A stretch of 64,000 nucleotides of DNA. It comes from Mytilus trossulus (Eukaryota > Mollusca > Bivalvia > Mytilida > Mytilidae). The notes under the pieces were generated by a model that was not told the DNA's origin, searched no databases, and was given only the letters and a program-made list of their open reading frames with translations. The stretch covers positions 76,729,999 to 76,793,998 of the forward strand of contig NC_086382.1 in NCBI RefSeq assembly GCF_036588685.1, given 5' to 3'. Of this stretch, positions 9,801 through 20,832 are shown in pieces; the stretch's first letter is position 1; every line of letters starts with the position of its first letter. The translations under genes and the position numbers were made by a program.

Positions 9801-12376
9801 ACATCTGTTTAACTCAGAGTTTCCTTCAGAACACACAAATCTGTTGTAAACAAAATTGAAAGACTGCTAAGAGTCAAAAAATGATAGTCTGATTAATGAT
9901 ATGATCAAATTCTAAAACATATGGCTTTGTAAACACATAGTACCTTACAGCTAATAGTTACCTTCATACCTTCACACATTCCCTTTATGTCCTATCTATC
10001 TTTAACTATTCTTCCACAATAGACACAAAAAGAACATTGACACCATGATACTTTTTGAAAAGATCTTTGGAATGCTGTAAATCCAGTTATTTTCGCAGGG
10101 TGTAAATTTTTCCCGGGATGTAAATTTTCGCTTATATTCACTGATAGAACAAAAGTGCCAAAATAAATCAGTCCAATTTAAAAGGGTATATGCAAAGGTA
10201 TTGAAAAAAGTCTTGAATATGCCAAAATAACAATGGCCAAAATAACAACGGCCAAAATAACAACGGCCAAAATATTTCATATACCTTATTCATTGAAAAT
10301 CTCGAAATTTTACACCCGTGAAAATAACCGGCTATATAGTATATGACATACAAAATATAGAGTATGATTCTACAGGTTTTGCAGTGTACCTTTCTATAGT
10401 GTGAGTCTTATGTTGTTGTAGATGTTCCTAATTCTGGTAAAGGCCTTGTCAGACTGAAATACAGAACTAAGGAATGGGATGTAGCATTCAGAGACTATAT
10501 GAAAGGGTTAGATGCTAAGAAGCCAGTTATATATTGTGGAGATTTAAATGTAGCTCACCAGGAAACAGGTAAATGAGGACTATATAATAGTTAATGATAT
10601 TTTATAGTCATTATGGTTCTATTGATTCTATTGTAGTTCAATTACAAATATATTTATACCCCCCGCTTTAAAAAAGGGGGTTATACTGTTTTACCTCTGT
10701 CTGTCCTTCCGTCCGTCCGTCCGTCCCATGAATATTTTTCATCGCATTTTTCTCAGGAACTACAATACAAGGATTTCTGAAATTTGGTTTCAGGGTTTAT
10801 CTAAGTCAGCTATATCGTGTAATGCGTTTTCAGATTGATCACTTGACAACTTCCTGTTTACCGAACACTTGCATATTTTTACACTATTAATATTATCCAC
10901 TTGCGGCGGGGGTATCATCAGTGAGCAGTAGCTTGCAATTTCACTTGTCTTACCTGCTTTGCCTCAGGTGGAGGCAGGTCTAGTTATCGCTCCACTTCAT
11001 CCGTCCTTCCAAGAAATTTCTAAGAAAGGGAATGATTTAATACTTGATCTACAGCTTGATGATGTAGAGTTGAAGCAACAAAGATATTTTTACATCTGCA
11101 GTGTACCTACTTTTAGTATGTAGAAAGTATGAAATTTTACAACACTAATTGAACAAGGAAACAAATTTACAACACTGAAACTCTAACTAATTTATGTTAC
11201 AGTCTACAATAAAAATGTTTTGATTTATTTCAGATCTCAAGAATCCAAAGACAAACAGAAACAAAACCCCAGGTTTCCATGACGACGAGAGGCAAGGATT
11301 TACAGACTTGTTAGCTGAGGGATTCTTTGACTCTTTCAGAGAATTGTACCCTAATGCCCGGGAATGTTGGTCCTTCTGGACATATATGATGAATGCAAGA
11401 GCTAAAAATGTGGGATGGTAAATATTTCAGTTTTGGGTATCACAATTACATAATAAAGTAATTAACTTTGATACAGTGATATGCAGTGTGTCTGTATTTT
11501 TAAGTTAAATATATTTTTATCATGTGATAATTGTTTCAGACATTTTTATGAACAAAATGATTTATTTTCGTTTGAAACAACTACCTTCTTTGTGTATAGT
11601 CGCCGTCAGCTAAAATTTGTAGCGGTTATCGGTTAAAATAATCTAAACTATCAATCGCATTCACTCGAGATATAGGTTTTATCATTCCATTCATAAATCG
11701 CAAAAAGAAAAACCACTACTGACCTACCTTTTAAGAGATCACACTATAATAATCCTGACCTTCACATTTTCCAGAATATTTTACATTGTAATTCCGCCAT
11801 CTTCGTTTCTATGAGGATCATTTGTTTACATGTGAAATTCGTCACTTGCGCAGTTTCCTGAAATGTTCTTTTCATTGATGTGATGCGGTTTCCTGCCCTT
11901 TATGCAAATGTTATGAAATTGAACTCCACGGAAACACTTCCGGAAAAAACAATGGCGGATTACACCATTCAAAATAGTCTTGAAAAATGTGAAGGTCAGG
12001 ATTATCACAGTGCAATCACTTAACAGGTATGTCAGTAGTGGATTTTCTTTTTGCGATTTATGAATGGAACGTAAAAAACTATATTTCGAGTGAACGTGGT
12101 TGATAGTTTAGATTATTTTTACCGATAACCGCTACGAATTTCAGCTGACGGCGACTATAGTGGTTAATTGTTCTTCATCATTGAGAGTAGCGGTGGATTT
12201 AAACCAAAGAGTAGAATTATTATTAAAAGGTTTTAGATTTCTAATGTTTGTATTTCAGGAGGTTGGACTACTTTGTGTTATCAGACAGATTAAAGAAAGA
12301 TTTGTGTGAGCATGCTATACAACAGGATGTCATGGGGAGTGATCATTGTCCTATTGTCCTACAGATGGCGCTCTAA
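871..12376 (+). CDS. APEX1: APEX1: DNA-(apurinic or apyrimidinic site) endonuclease, seven coding exons
   Basis: This is the base-excision-repair nuclease that cuts the DNA backbone 5' of abasic sites; it acts in the nucleus and belongs to the exonuclease III / EEP fold. Coding exons are 871-888 (MPPKRK), 5313-5543, 8798-8996, 9713-9784, 10422-10568, 11234-11417 and 12259-12376 (ending at TAA). Every junction is GT-AG and all phases agree, giving 969 nt or 322 residues against 318 in human. Exon 2 encodes a lysine-rich, poorly conserved N-terminus, then the first catalytic strand with SWNVNG (the metal-site position that is Asp in human is Asn here, as in bacterial exonuclease III). Later motifs are QETKC (catalytic Glu), YVPNSGKGL (Tyr), CGDLNVAH (Asp/Asn), WRLDYF (Asp) and GSDHCP (catalytic Asp-His). 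The oddity is exon 2: its last 51 nt plus the splice donor are repeated 29 times into intron 2. Identity is very secure; which donor is used is not known. Confidence 0.96.
1118..1240 (-). repeat. Dispersed repeat R1 (fragment)
   Basis: This is a reverse-orientation fragment of a family seen about 15 times in the window. Its hallmark on the sense strand is GATGTGGTATGATTGCCAAT followed by GAGACAACTCTCCA, and further on 'GGTCACCGTACGGCCTTCA' and 'AGCAAAGCCCATACCGCATA'. A truncated copy at 45737 has a 14-bp target duplication, which suggests retroposition. The family name R1 is mine. Confidence 0.75.
1345..1440. repeat. Cluster of short palindromic repeats
   Basis: Several direct and inverted copies of the motif AATACTGGTA/TACCAGTATT occur within about 95 bp of APEX1 intron 1. 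The segment could fold into small hairpins. No function can be assigned. Confidence 0.55.
2341..4350. mobile_element. Non-autonomous hAT-like DNA transposon in APEX1 intron 1
   Basis: The element begins CAGGGTTTCC and ends GGAAACCCTG, so the tips are inverted repeats. It is flanked by a perfect 8-bp duplication GCAAGAAG at 2333-2340 and 4351-4358. CAGGG...CCCTG tips with an 8-bp target duplication are typical of the hAT superfamily. Subterminal regions at both ends are rich in 'GGCGAAAAAAATA' type motifs in inverted orientation. The 2.0-kb interior has no long reading frame, so it must have been moved by a transposase supplied elsewhere. Confidence 0.88.
4555..4660 (-). mobile_element. Fragment of the Penelope-like element 3' region
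   Basis: The motif GAGATCTCAACCCTCCCC and the following 'ACAATACGCACA' stretch match the 3' region of the retroelement at 45178-47933, in the same orientation. It is a short, 5'-truncated piece. Confidence 0.6.
4917..5048 (+). repeat. Dispersed repeat R1
   Basis: Sense-strand copy with the hallmark start, then a degraded middle and the 'AAAGCCCACACTGCATAGTC' stretch. It lies in APEX1 intron 1. Confidence 0.75.
5186..5240 (-). repeat. Dispersed repeat R1 (short fragment)
   Basis: Reverse-orientation 5' piece (ATACCACATCTCC at its end), about 75 bp upstream of APEX1 exon 2. Confidence 0.65.
5493..7164 (+). repeat. 57-bp minisatellite made from APEX1 exon 2 end plus its splice donor, 29 copies
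   Basis: The first unit (5493-5549) is the native exon end plus six intron bases; 28 near-identical copies follow in intron 2. Each unit encodes the 19-residue [19 protein letters not shown] and includes GTATGT. The unit is 19 codons, so the frame stays open across donors. Four units are 58 bp (GTTACGT replaces GTATGT, near 5886, 6057, 6476 and 6708) and two are 66 bp with an in-frame 9-bp insertion near 6300 and 6366. Some copies have lost the donor: GATATG near 7105, and GTACTA in the last unit. One copy near 6280 carries an in-frame TAG. Read with AG at 'ACCAAG', each unit is 45 nt of exon (15 codons, phase 0 to 0) plus a 12-nt GT...AG spacer. Confidence 0.95.
7165..7632. other. APEX1 intron 2, no recognised element
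   Basis: AT-rich intron sequence. The only structure seen is a short AAGTT microsatellite around 7540-7563. Confidence 0.6.
7633..8092 (+). mobile_element. Pearl-like bivalve element, copy 1
   Basis: It starts with TTATACCCCCGCTTTAAAAA and a G-run that can pair with the C-run. A CTGT/CCGT-rich microsatellite follows, then two tandem ~168-bp core repeats (marker: CAGGAACTACAATACAAGGA), then the end motif GCGGCGGGGGTATCATCAGT. Core repeats plus an ACTG/ACGG microsatellite are the known layout of the bivalve pearl family, which has been linked to Helentron-type rolling-circle transposons. Confidence 0.8.
8328..8580 (+). repeat. Dispersed repeat R1, long copy
   Basis: One of the most complete copies. 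It has the hallmark start, then the TCACTGTATGGCC segment, the AGCAAAGCCCATAACGCATA segment, 'GACAATGTAAAACAATTCAA', and a tail with ACATAAACAAACGACAACCA. Confidence 0.8.
9005..9100 (+). repeat. Decayed partial tandem copy of APEX1 exon 3
   Basis: Just downstream of the exon 3 donor the intron repeats pieces of that exon: GAAACTCCCTGCTACACT, then CCCAGACTACCATTCTTATT, then CTCTATACTCTAA. It has internal deletions and no donor, so it is non-functional. It is the same kind of event as the exon 2 array, in the same gene. Confidence 0.85.
10083..10332. mobile_element. Small inverted-repeat element (MITE-like) in APEX1 intron 4
   Basis: Ends are inverted: CCAGTTATTTTCGCAGGGTG at the left and CACCCGTGAAAATAACCGG at the right. 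The interior includes an 18-bp repeat (about three copies of GGCCAAAATAACAAC) near 10220-10272. There is no coding capacity. Confidence 0.7.
10653..10948 (+). mobile_element. Pearl-like bivalve element, copy 2 (single core repeat)
   Basis: Same start hairpin, CCGT microsatellite and GCGGCGGGGGTATCATCAGT end as copy 1, but with one core repeat only. It lies about 85 bp downstream of APEX1 exon 5. Confidence 0.8.
11599..12155. mobile_element. Fold-back element with long inverted repeats in the last APEX1 intron
   Basis: Arms of about 170-180 bp are inverted copies. The left begins GTCGCCGTCAGCTAAAATTT and the right ends AATTTCAGCTGACGGCGAC. Each side is flanked by TA (11597-11598 and 12156-12157), the target preference of Tc1/mariner-type elements. 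The centre carries no long frame. It ends about 100 bp before the last exon of APEX1. Confidence 0.8.
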
Positions 12377-13330
12377 AGTCAAAAGTCAAGCAGTAATTTT
12401 GTGAATGAAGTGCAAAATGTTAGAATGAAATGTTGTACAAATGTAGAACCTTTTTTTTCAATAGAAATAGTAAAAATTATTATGAATGACATATTGTGTT
12501 GTGTATGAAATTTAAATGAGTTTGACATTTTCAAATATTAGACCAAAAACTAAATACGAAATAAGTTGTCGTCTGCTAGCCAAATATTATATCACTGCAA
12601 GATGTTTGTGCACAGATTATTTTATTTTTAAAACAAATGTTTAACACGAAAGCCTGCAGTAGGGTTGGTTTTTATAAATCTTTCAAATTTATTTTTATTG
12701 ACCAATATAAAATTGTTTTTAAGATTTTCGTCATGTTTTTATTGAAATTTGTTTTTTACATAATAATAATGGTGTTTTTCCATAAAACATGCATGGTTCA
12801 TAATACATTCACTTTAAATTTTCTTCTTGCAGTTGATTAATAAATGTAGACTTCATAGTCTGTTTATTTTAGATTTTATAGATATGGTCTAGATAAGATA
12901 TACTACACACAATTCTTAACAGTGCAATACATTTTGACTTTTAAACAGTGATTAAGAAGACTCCTAGATGAGTTGCATTTCAACGAACTTATTTGAAAAA
13001 ATTCTGTATATTTACTAAACTCTTTAGGAATTTGAGAATATTTCTGTATCATAAACATGACTCACAGGTTAAAATTTAAGAAATTTTCTTGAACACAATA
13101 GATCATAAATATACATGACAAAGGTTAATACACTTTAGTGTTATCATCATAGAATAAACTTTTATTGTGAATCTGAATGTAATGTAGATCATTTTGTAGA
13201 TTTTTCATTAAACTTCATCATTTGTTTTCAATTGTCTGTTTATTTTTAATTGATGTGCTGCATAATTTATAAAGACAAAAAACCCAACAAAACATATTAC
13301 AAGTATAAACCCATAAAACATATGGAAGTT
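12377..13330 (+). other. APEX1 3' untranslated region and intergenic DNA
   Basis: AT-rich sequence after the APEX1 stop. Candidate polyadenylation signals AATAAA occur at 12839-12844 and 13153-13158. I cannot tell which is used and see no further gene here. Confidence 0.45.
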
Positions 13331-14188
13331 TATATATCAATGTCAATATTCTTTCTAGAATTTAATGGCAGAGGAGCACACTTTAGATCTTTGCATAAAC
13401 ATAACACTATCAATTCCAGACAGACAAACAATTTTAATATGATCATCCACACTATGATACACCAACTATAGTTGACACAATGCTTACAAAATCTGAGAAA
13501 AGGACCAACTACAAAAACTTATCATTGATCAAAGTACCTTGAAAAAGCCTGTCTGATAGAATGTACACGTTACACCACATATAGATGATCTTATGAATAT
13601 CTGAGAAATGGACCTCAACAGGTAACTTAATCTTAACCAAATGTAACTTTAACTTTTCATGATTAAATGATGTACCAATTATCAAATCAAAACCTTCAAG
13701 CGTTGTCGAAAAAAAGTGGAAAACTGATTATTTGCATGAATTTTCGAAATCCAAGCACCACTAATCTGCACAAAAATCATCAGACTGGAGCAAAATTATA
13801 TTTGATTTGTAATTTGTCATGATAAAACAATATTCTAATTATTGAATTACTTAGTAACATCTTCAAGCATGACAATAACGTGCAGAAAGCTGAATATTGG
13901 AGTGAATTTGTTAAGTCCAAGGACCATAACCCTGCACAAAAATATCAGACCAGAATAACATTCAGAGTTGATCTGTAACTTGTCCAGATAAATCATAATA
14001 GTAAATATCAAAACCATATCTTCAAGCACAAAGGAAAATAGTGTGGAAAACAGATTTGCCTGACTGACCTGATGTACATACAGACAGAGTACAAACCTTA
14101 AGTCCTCTTTGACTTCGTTAGTAGGGGACTAATAAAAAAAATGTTGGGTTTATATATCAATGAGACAGCAAACAATCAACGACTATAC

Positions 14189-14266
14189 CTTCCTGTGGGC
14201 TTCATACACCACATGCTTCAATAAACCTCCAAAAAGCATGTTATTGGTAACTATGAAAACACATTT
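14189..14266 (-). CDS. Putative 78-nt coding exon of an unknown gene (copy A)
   Basis: On the minus strand, TCCAACAG is followed by a 26-codon open frame (KCVFIVTNNMLFGGLL, then KHVVYEAHRK) ending at GTATAG. Phase is 0 at both ends. Copy B (58638-58721) keeps the frame open with a 6-nt insertion that adds two leucines and one Phe-to-Val change. An in-frame indel between old duplicates is what selection on a protein would leave. The upstream partner is probably the 56-nt exon at 16826-16881, whose 3' phase matches. I do not recognise the protein. Confidence 0.5.
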
Positions 14267-15121
14267 CTGTTGGATTGTTTTATTGAACCTAGCATATAGT
14301 GGAATGGCAGTGTACAAATGATAAAACATAACAAAAACATTGCAAATATGATAAAATAAGGATTCAAGAAAACACTTAATAATTTCTTGATTCGAAAGTA
14401 AAAAGACCATACATAATATCTATTAGATTCTGAATTATTTTCATTTCAAGGCAACTTTCTGATATCATGATTTAAGTGATAAAATGTAAACCTAATACAA
14501 AATTTAAGGTCAGCTAAAGGAAAATTCTGAAAAGTACTAAACACTTTTACATCTCTATTTTTTTCTGATTTTTTTCAATAATTTTTAAGAAAAAAACAGA
14601 TTTTAAAATGAAATCATCAAAAACTACTTTATGTAAATTAACAGAATATGAAAGAAACAACATGTTGAACATAACAACCATAATAATCAGCATATGTTAG
14701 GGCTATTCCATTAAAACAGATGTGGGATGGTAGGACAGGACATTATTTTTGGATAATGGTACACATCTTCTGATTGGCTGACAATGTGCTGTCTATCAGC
14801 TCATAGACATACTTTTGTACTGTGACTGGTTATTCATGTTTTTAAAAATTAAATTATAAATAATGACTAACATTTTTTCTGCCTATTAAATAACGATATT
14901 TTGATCTCCATAGACAGAAAAAGTATAACAGTCATTCCTTAAGTATAGTTATTTCCTTACTATCCTCCCACATCTTTCTTAATGGCATAGCCCTAATGAC
15001 AATGAAAGCACTCATGTAAACGGCATACCTGTGGAGCAAGGGAGTATGTATTTTGTAATGACAGTAAATGCACTTTTTTGGGACTATGTACATGTGCAGG
15101 GGAGCATGTATTTGTAATGAC

Positions 15122-15612
15122 AATGAAATCTCTTTTATTTACTGTGTACATGTTTCAGTGAGCATATATGTTGTATTGACAATGAAAGCATTTGTGTACA
15201 CTGCATATTTGTGAAATGGAGCATATGTTATGTAGTGACAATGAAAGCATTTGTGTACACTGCATATTTGTGAAGTGGAGCATATGTTATGTAGTGACAA
15301 TGAAAGCATTTATGTACACTGCTTATTTGTGAAATGAAGCATATGTTGTGTAGTGACAATGAAAGCATTTGTGTACACTGCATATTTGTGAAATGGAGCA
15401 TATGTTATGTAGTGACAATGAAAGCATTTGTGTACACTGCATATTTGTGAAATGGAGCATATGTTATGTAGTGACAATGAAAGCATTTGTGTACACTGCA
15501 TATTTGTGAAATGGAGCATATGTTATGTAGTGACAATGAAAGCATTTATGTACACTGCATATTTGTGAAATGAAGCATATGCTATGTAGTGACAATGAAA
15601 GCACATAATACA
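15122..15612. repeat. 59-bp minisatellite, about eight copies
   Basis: Repeated unit with landmarks CAATGAAAGCATTTGTGTAC, ACTGCATATTTGTGAA and GGAGCATATGTTATGTAGTG. The period is exactly 59 bp across 15181, 15240 and 15299. It is absent from the paralogous position near 59450, so it arose or was lost after the segmental duplication. Long open frames on it are a by-product of repetition. Confidence 0.9.
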
Positions 15613-16227
15613 CTGTCTGTGTATAAGTGAGAGGTGCATATTTTGTGCAAAGGCAATAAAAAAACCAATTTTGACAACAACCAAACTTTTGTACACTGTC
15701 TATCTATGAATGGAGAGGAGCAAATTGTGTGTAAGAATAAATAATATAATTATGCCAATTGTCTACACCTGAATGAAGAGAAGAAAATATTGTGTAATGA
15801 AAATGATGATTTAAAACTTATGTATACTATCATATAAATGTTTAAGGTGGTACCAAACACCTTGACTAAAATTAATTTGGCCTGTTTAATTTTCATAAAA
15901 TTTGGACAAAATATTTACTTTGACCCTTTGACCAAAGTATAAAAATTTCAAAAACCTTGAACCACACTTTCTTGGAAATATTTCAGTTGATATATAAAAG
16001 CAGTTTGACAAACACTAATTTTGATCATTGAGAAGCTTAATATTTCCATAACAATACAACACGATTAAAACGATTAGCTGACTTTATAGAGTTATCTCCC
16101 TGTAGTTTTAGGTACCATCTTAAATACTAAATTTATTACTAAGAAGTGCAGTACACAAATTATCTCATCTGCTGCAGCACTTATTACTCTGATTCACTTA
16201 ATTGTAATTTATCCACAGACAATTTAA

Positions 16228-16282
16228 TAATTCTCGTGGATAGTTGTCCAATTGGCAATTATACCACATCTCATTATGTATT
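16228..16282 (-). repeat. Dispersed repeat R1 (short fragment, copy A)
   Basis: Reverse-orientation 5' piece (GTGGATAGTTGTCCAATTGG). The paralogous fragment sits at about 59890-59937, so this insertion predates the segmental duplication. Confidence 0.65.
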
Positions 16283-16825
16283 TAGAGAAAAATTAATTCT
16301 GAAAGGTTTCAGTTATAAATTCAAAAACAAATATTGAGGGGTGGGGGAAATATTTCTTCAAATTTGAAAGCTATATTCTTTAAAACTGTTTAAAAGCACT
16401 CCTACAATACATTAAACATATATTGGAAACTTAAAATAACTCATATAAAGATTTAAATGAAGAAAACAACTTTCGCAAGACTGACAATATGGCACTTACA
16501 TAATATTATTAACATTTAGTAAATAAAGTATCTTGAGCAGACAAAGCACTGGTGTGCATAATAAAATCTTTACAAAATAACGAAGAACAATATGGAACCA
16601 TATAGATCTAAATAGCAATAACAATAACGGAATAGTAACCTCCAATATAACTAACAGAATTATTACCACCAATATAGAAATCACAATATAAATAACATCC
16701 ATGTTAAAAGGAAAAATCAGGAACAACTTAAAGAGCATTAGCATGAGTCTTTATCAAAAATTTACTCATTCGCCAAATATATTTACAATAAATACCCTAA
16801 AAATATAAGTATTTTTATCACTCAC

Positions 16826-16881
16826 ATGGTATTTAAGGGCTGCTTCATACATAATAGCCACAAATGGAAGGCGCTTCAAAT
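16826..16881 (-). CDS. Putative 56-nt coding exon of an unknown gene (copy A)
   Basis: Minus strand: ATAGATAG, then 56 nt encoding (D)LKRLPFVAIMYEAALKYH, then the strong donor GTGAGT. It is identical in copy B (60871-60926) while flanking intron sequence differs, which argues for constraint. The 3' phase is 0, matching the exon at 14189-14266. The protein is not recognised. Confidence 0.5.
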
Positions 16882-17260
16882 CTATCTATATGTTTTTAAT
16901 TGATACAGTGGAAGAGTATAAGTAATTTTTAACAGATGGTTACCCCATTTCAAAGTGACTTCCCTTGATACCATGTATATTTTATGGAAAAATTGTAAAC
17001 ATAAAAATAAAATTACTTTTAACTAACTATTCTGTAAACTTTGATAAAAATAAGGCCTGGTGATTTGTTATGTGTAAAGTTCTAAAAACTGAATTCCTCC
17101 GTCAGATGAAAATCTATTCAAACAAACCTGTACCCAACCTAACCAGATTCATTTAAATTTATTTATCCAGTTAAACCATTCAAAACTAACATTTTTCACA
17201 ACATGATTTGCCATCTGTTAACAATTTATCACACTCCAAATACAACCATTGGATTCCTAT

Positions 17261-17600
17261 AAAAGAGGGACGAAAGATACCAAAGGGACAGTCAAACTCA
17301 TAAATCGAAAACAAACTGACAACGCCATGGCTAAAAATGAAAAAGACAAACAGAAAAACAATAGTACACATGACACAACATAGAAAACTAAAGCATAAAC
17401 AACACGAACCCCACCAAAAACTAGGGGTGATCTCAGGTGCTCCGGAAGGGTAAGCAGATCCTGCTCCACATGCGGCACCCGTCGTGTTGTTTATGTGATT
17501 ACAAATCCGGTAAATAGTCTAATTCGGTAGGTCAAATTCATGAAAGGGAAGTGGATTGTACTTACGACGCAAGGAACATGTCAGATATCATTTGTGAAAG
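17261..17600 (-). mobile_element. 5'-truncated Penelope-like element tail (copy A)
   Basis: It matches the 3' non-coding region of the element at 38484-39239, from AAAAGAGGGACGAAAGATAC through GCTCCGGAAGGGTAAGCAG to GATATCATTTGTGAAA. The paralogue is at 61306-61650. Confidence 0.75.
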
Positions 17601-18540
17601 ATATAAATGATGAAAGTCTTTTCATGAAAACGGATAAATACAAATAAACTGTGTGCTCAAAAAATCATCCCTTTCTTAAATTAGATAATTAGTCGATCAA
17701 CCATTCCGATAAACATGTACAATGGCAATAAAAAAGGTTTTACATAAAAATAATGACAAAGATTACATCATATCAATTGGACCAATGGTTTCACAGAAGA
17801 TTTTTTTTTTAATTTAAAAAAAAAACAGTAAATGTCAAATAATGGCAAGTATTACAGCTAAAATTACATATTTCTTTATAAAAAAGAAAAAAATGCCATA
17901 TTAATGTTTTTAAACCTCTTAGTGCTAAAAACCAGAAATATGTGTGAGAAAAATGTTTGGTGAAAATTGCATATAACAGAGGTAAAAGGCACCTAGAAAG
18001 CAAGCAATATATACAATGTTTGTAAACACTAGCAAATTTCAAGGGATCCGAAACTGAAAAATAGCAGTATTCTGCAGATGTTTTGATAAATTAAAAAAGG
18101 GTAATAAGATTGTATCAATTTATCTTTGAAAATAAATACAGAATAGAAACTTTCACTGTTATTTCTAAAAAAATAAACAAAAGGTGAAAAGTAATCAAAT
18201 TTCAAAGAGAGGCTTACAGCGGTAGGATGTTACTAACCAGATTAAATGAAAATATGAACAAGTTGCAAAACATAGACAGCTTTTGAGAAAAACACCCAGC
18301 TATACAATTATAATGTACAAATACATTCATATGACATTAAAACACAGAAGCCAAATAATTTAAACATAAAAGCCCTATAAATAATAAAATGAGATCTAGA
18401 GAAACATATAATCTCTTCACATGTATTTTTATAAAAAAGAAAAGAAATACCATAAGAATATCTTCTTATAATTACAACTTACTCAAACACTATATATCAC
18501 TTTAATCATCATTTCATTTTAAAATCAAAGCCTGAAAGGC

Positions 18541-20204
18541 TGTAAAAGCAATTGCTGCCATGTTTATGTTTTGGGGACTTTTTTTTCATCCACATATATT
18601 TAAGAATTAAACATGACAGGAGTGTTGTCTAGTGAGAATTATGAAGGTTTTAACTTTATATCAATTAAAGACTTTAGCAGAAAGTCATTTTTAATATGTT
18701 TTATATTTCACAAGGAGACAACACGTTTACCAGGCTAAAGTTGGGTTCAGATATACATGTGCTGAAACATATAACTCAAAGAGAAATTATTATGGATTAT
18801 CCCCTAGTAGTGTTTGTAACTGGGCAATAATTTCCTTTATTGATTTAATTTTCATAATTAATTTAAATTTAACACTTCAGTTAAAACATTTCAACTTTCC
18901 AGACACAAATGTTGAAAAACGGGAAAGAAACAAAATATTTTACAAGACATAAACATGTAAAAAATAAATATATATATTTCAGCTGACTAAAAATATTTTC
19001 ATAATGTTACTTTGTCATCATTTCTTAAAAACTAAGTCCCAAACGTTATTGCTCAGTTGATATGTGTCATCCTCATGCGGTACGAGATAACTATAATTCT
19101 CATGCAATCCCGAAAAGAGGGGCCATCACAGACAAACATGACATTAAATCGTCATTATACGAACAAGAACAAACAGCTCTAAGTTGCTTTGATATCTATC
19201 CAATTTTCAGGAAACATTGTGAAAATGATCTTTAATATTTCGAAAACATGTGAAATAAAATTGCAAACACGGTGGACCGTCGAGGGTCAACAAACGTAAT
19301 AGACTCGTCCATTGGAAAGACGAGGATAATGGTTTCATCATTTGTCATGCATACCCAGTTTTGAATATGATATCCAAAAAGGATGTACTTTTTTTAATCT
19401 GTGAAACTAGAAAATTCCAAATTGTAAATATCTCTTCATCTGGACTTGGCATCTATCACGTTTGGACGGGTCCATTTCATTAGTAAGGTGATCGATAAAT
19501 CTTACGGAGTTATGACAAAAAAGGAAAACAAACTTATTGTTATGTGTTTTTAACAAGGGTTTCGTTCCTCCAAATTATTTGCGCAAACAAATCAACAAAA
19601 TACGTCAGTTAACTTTGTCTATTTTTAGATTACAGGTAATCATTAGAGATCATTGGACACTACGTATAACCTGATAACCTGTGTAGTGATTTTGATTTTA
19701 CGATAAATTTATGAATGAACGACAATTTTATGAATGAACAAGAGCACCTGACCTCTTTCTTAAAAAAACCACCAATTAAACATATAAAACCGTATATTTT
19801 AAAAGATAATTCAGTCAAATTTTCAATACTAAATCAACAACTGAAATGATTCCATATTTTGTTGAAACATCGTACGAACGGAAAACGGAATCGCAGGTAT
19901 AAAAATGCATTTTTTTCACTCGGACGTCTATATTTTTTGATAGTCAAACGGTTGTCCCCCTAAATACAAAAATACATCTACAAGAACGTATGCTGAAACT
20001 TCTTAAATCCACTAACGTTTTTCAAAAGTTTCAAGCTATGTATTGCATTAGAAAACATACATAGGTGTTTAAGAATGACAGACCAGGAGCCTGTTTAACA
20101 AAATACTATGACTTGATCTGGGCGGAGTCTCTGATCTGGGTCACAAAGATGGCCATACGCGACGGCATGAAAGCAATTGCTTTAAAAATTAGTGTTACAC
20201 AGAA
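18541..20204. other. Sequence unique to copy A of the duplication
   Basis: About 1.66 kb with no counterpart in copy B, where 62560 joins to about 62618. It is richer in CpG than its surroundings from about 19000 to 20200. A 64-bp segment at about 18855-18918 recurs at about 20884-20947 (landmark ACACTTCAGTTAAAACATTT), so the region is bracketed by a direct repeat. I see no convincing gene. Confidence 0.5.
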
Positions 20205-20832
20205 CCAACAAAAATCAGAAAAAGATTATTAAAAATTTCCTCTAGATACTAACTTTTGATTGTAAGAAGCTTCTATCTAATTTTGGTAAAAATCCAAGAT
20301 GGTTAATGAAACTTTTAAATGTTTTAAAAACTTCAACTGCAGACTGTCTTTGTTTTAAAAAAAACTGCATGTAATGGTATCTTAGCTCATTTATAAGTAA
20401 AATACAGAAAACAGAAAATAAATATTTATAAATTTCTTTCTACATACTAGCTCTTGATCATAAACAAGCTTCTGTCCAAGTTTGGTACAAATCCAGGAAA
20501 GTTTAAAAAGATAAGAGTGAATATTTGTGGACGAGGCTGCTGCCACCAACTGGATGTAGGATCACTGTGTCGCTTTTGCAAAAAATTTGCAGGCTCGACA
20601 AAAATGAGGATTATTAGATTTCATTTTCTTGTCTAAATCCATTTTGTTTTATGATATGTGTTATATATCTGTCAATTCAGAAATTTGGGCAGCATTTATT
20701 ATTTTGATTGCTGGTCAATCAACACAAATGACAGATCAATTATTGTTGTGATTATAAGAAATACTGAACACACATAATGCTAAAAGTTTTATTTTTGTGT
20801 TAGTGTTAAATTCACCCACAGCTTACCTAGTT
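20205..20832. repeat. Segmental duplication, copy A (second block)
   Basis: Co-linear with 62618-63273. Landmarks are AAAAAGATTATTAAAAAT and CTGGTCAATCAACACAAATG (GCTGGCCAATCAACACAAAT in copy B). No gene is recognised in it. Confidence 0.85.

Larger units (their letters stand above)
13330..18541. repeat. Segmental duplication, copy A (main block)
   Basis: This block is co-linear with 57005-62560: weakly at first, closely from about 13540/57985. Shared landmarks include the 78/84-nt exon, the AAGGTGGTACCAAACACCTT stretch, the 56-nt exon and the AAAAGAGGGACGAAAGATAC retroelement tail. Copy A alone has the 59-bp minisatellite at about 15120-15610. Copy B alone has insertions at about 57065-57980 and 60471-60853. 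Confidence 0.9.

Noticed and set aside
18200..18260. Possible additional exon before GTAAGC near 18212 (minus strand)
   Set aside because: Copies A and B differ by an 8-bp indel within the candidate, and no frame is convincing.
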